From Vibrio sp. qd031 (GTDB taxonomy: Bacteria > Pseudomonadota > Gammaproteobacteria > Enterobacterales > Vibrionaceae): a stretch of DNA of 64,000 nucleotides. A program made the position numbers and the translations under genes. Below are positions 62,718 to 64,000 of this stretch, piece by piece. Below the pieces are notes generated by a model. That model saw nothing but the letters and a program-made list of their open reading frames with translations. It did not search any database and was not told where the DNA came from. Positions within the stretch are counted from its first letter, which is position 1. Every line of letters begins with the position of its first letter. The stretch spans positions 468,166 to 532,165 of the forward strand of contig NZ_JXQD01000025.1 of assembly GCF_002100145.1 (NCBI RefSeq), written 5' to 3'.

Positions 62718-63533
62718 ATGTCCGCACTAAGCATTAAAGGATTGACCAAGCACTACAGCGCTGACGATAAAGCGCTAACCAATGTCACCTTAAACGTCGA
62801 AGCGGGTGAAGTGATTGGTCTTATCGGTCCCTCTGGGGCCGGTAAATCAACACTGATCCGTTGTATTAACCGACTGACTGAGCCAACGTCTGGTGAAGTG
62901 AACTTTCAGGGTGTCAATTTGGTGGGCCTTAACCGTTCGTCACTTAAGCAGAGCCGTCGCCAAATCGGGATGATTTTTCAAGAGTATGCGCTCATTGAAC
63001 GGCTGACGGTGATGGAGAATGTCCTCTCGGGTCGACTCGGTTATGTGCCTTTCTGGCGTAGTCTAATGCGTCGATTTCCGGGAAGTGATATTCAACGTGC
63101 TTATGCGCTGCTTGACCGTGTGGGCTTGTCAGAGCACGTCAACAAACGTGCGGACGCGCTCTCTGGTGGACAAAGGCAACGCGTTGGTATTGCACGAGCG
63201 TTGTCACAGCAGCCTTCATTACTGCTTATTGACGAGCCTACCGCGGCACTGGATCCAAAAACCGCTAGACAAATAATGCGCCTCATTTCAGACATCTGCC
63301 AGGAGCAGCAACTGCCTGCCATTATTAACATTCATGATGTGAATCTGGCAAAACGCTTTGTGGACAGGATTGTGGGTCTTAAAGCGGGCGAAGTGGTGTT
63401 TGATGGCACGCCTGAGCAATTGGATGAGCAGCAATTGACGCGCATCTATGGTGAAGAGGACTGGTCAAGCGATGAAGCCGCACCAGAGCCAAAAGCGCCT
63501 AACTTGGGCTTAGTGTTGGAGCCAGCGGTATGA
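62718..63533 (+). CDS. phnC: phosphonate/phosphite ABC ATP-binding protein
   Basis: This 271-residue ATPase has Walker [20 protein letters not shown], the Q-loop region [26 protein letters not shown], the signature [15 protein letters not shown] and Walker [17 protein letters not shown]. The switch His is in [19 protein letters not shown]. These features match PhnC. It is coupled to phnE by an ATGA overlap (stop 63531-63533). The usual length is about 260. It follows phnD by 13 bp. Confidence 0.94.
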   Translation: MSALSIKGLTKHYSADDKALTNVTLNVEAGEVIGLIGPSGAGKSTLIRCINRLTEPTSGEVNFQGVNLVGLNRSSLKQSRRQIGMIFQEYALIERLTVMENVLSGRLGYVPFWRSLMRRFPGSDIQRAYALLDRVGLSEHVNKRADALSGGQRQRVGIARALSQQPSLLLIDEPTAALDPKTARQIMRLISDICQEQQLPAIINIHDVNLAKRFVDRIVGLKAGEVVFDGTPEQLDEQQLTRIYGEEDWSSDEAAPEPKAPNLGLVLEPAV

Positions 63534-64000
63534 GTTCTTCGGCTTCTAGCTCTGTATCCAGCTATGGGACACACTGGCGACGTCCGCCTATGATTTCGAA
63601 CCCTTGGGTTCGGCATGGCTTGATGGTGTTGATTACGGTGTATCTATATGTGGCGTTTAATTCCATCGAGATCAACATCGAGCGTATCATTGCAGGCTCT
63701 GAGCGCGGAATGAAGTTTGTGGCTGGGTTTCTTAACCCTGATTTTGGCAGTCGTTGGGACAATATTGTCAAAGGATTGATTGAAAGTCTCACCATGACAC
63801 TCTGCGCAACGGTGTTCGGCATAGTATTGTCTGTCCCATTTGCATTAGGGGCGTCTAAAAATTTGGCACCTAAGCCAGTTTATGTGGTCTGCCGCGCCTT
63901 TATTGCCGTCGCGCGTAGTATGCAAGAGATCATCATCGCCATATTTTGTGTGGCTCTGTTTGGCTTTGGCACCTTTGCCGGGTTTGTCACGCTCACCTTC
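63530..64000 (+). CDS. phnE: phosphonate/phosphite ABC permease, truncated by window end
   Basis: The first 157 residues are present. They include a membrane span ([20 protein letters not shown]), then [65 protein letters not shown] and [17 protein letters not shown]. This is the N-terminal half of PhnE. ATG 63530 overlaps the phnC stop. The rest, and any further phn genes, lie beyond the window. Confidence 0.93.
   Translation, partial: MSSSASSSVSSYGTHWRRPPMISNPWVRHGLMVLITVYLYVAFNSIEINIERIIAGSERGMKFVAGFLNPDFGSRWDNIVKGLIESLTMTLCATVFGIVLSVPFALGASKNLAPKPVYVVCRAFIAVARSMQEIIIAIFCVALFGFGTFAGFVTLTF

Noticed and set aside
1-64000. CRISPR arrays, rRNA, intact tRNA or IS elements
   Set aside because: No regularly spaced repeats of CRISPR size, no rRNA-like segment, no complete tRNA and no transposase with inverted ends was seen by reading the sequence.

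Overview
The window looks like chromosomal DNA of a marine gammaproteobacterium, most likely a Vibrio or close relative. The reasons are the AlpA/RadC/DUF2787 island genes, the PunC/PunR pair, a Pho-box-controlled phn locus, and the many c-di-GMP, chemotaxis and marine-polysaccharide functions. No rRNA, complete tRNA, intact IS element or CRISPR array is visible.

Positions 1 to about 16,250 are a genomic island, entered from inside. It carries two AlpA-type excision/regulatory genes (the first cut by the window edge), an inovirus Gp2/YagK-like protein with HUH-type residues, an LRAT-fold protein, a minimal tyrosine recombinase, two DUF2787 paralogues and a RadC-family protein. Its cargo (5.6-15.9 kb) is an AT-rich, same-strand cluster: an SF1 DNA helicase, an HNH endonuclease, a complete 5-methylcytosine methyltransferase, a 1012-residue protein with a MORC-like GHKL ATPase at one end and a histidine-kinase ATPase at the other, and a receiver protein translationally coupled to it. 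I read this as an anti-phage restriction-type system wired to a two-component phosphorelay, and it is the most interesting object in the window. The right end of the island is probably near 16.15-16.25 kb, where two integrase-arm-like direct repeats precede a tRNA-3'-end-like sequence and a terminator.

From 16.3 to 24.4 kb are miscellaneous chromosomal genes: a DUF5692-like membrane protein with a divergent LysR regulator, a RES/Xre toxin-antitoxin pair with two operator-like palindromes, a secreted ParB/Srx-fold protein, a GH16 glucanase, a DUF4382 lipoprotein and a decayed DUF1254/DUF1214 gene. From 24.5 to 32.1 kb are a NIT-domain chemoreceptor and a LacI-controlled sugar ABC transporter. 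From 32.2 to 36.9 kb an operon of TonB receptor, YfiR-like protein and GGDEF/EAL enzyme links outer-membrane uptake or sensing to c-di-GMP.

The 37.2-53.1 kb stretch is a complete urea-nitrogen island. An NCS1-transporter/histidine-kinase fusion with its LuxR-type response regulator is divergent from urtABCDE (high-affinity urea ABC transporter), which runs directly into ureDABCE, a small His-rich membrane protein, and ureFG (urease and nickel maturation). Past a homocysteine methyltransferase, the purine-nucleoside exporter/importer gene punC and divergent punR (55.7-56.8 kb) share a perfect 27-bp palindrome. The end of the window has a ferric-reductase-like flavocytochrome, an M14-family deacylase, an SGNH hydrolase, a membrane protein, and the start of a phnDCE phosphonate/phosphite transporter behind a clear Pho box.
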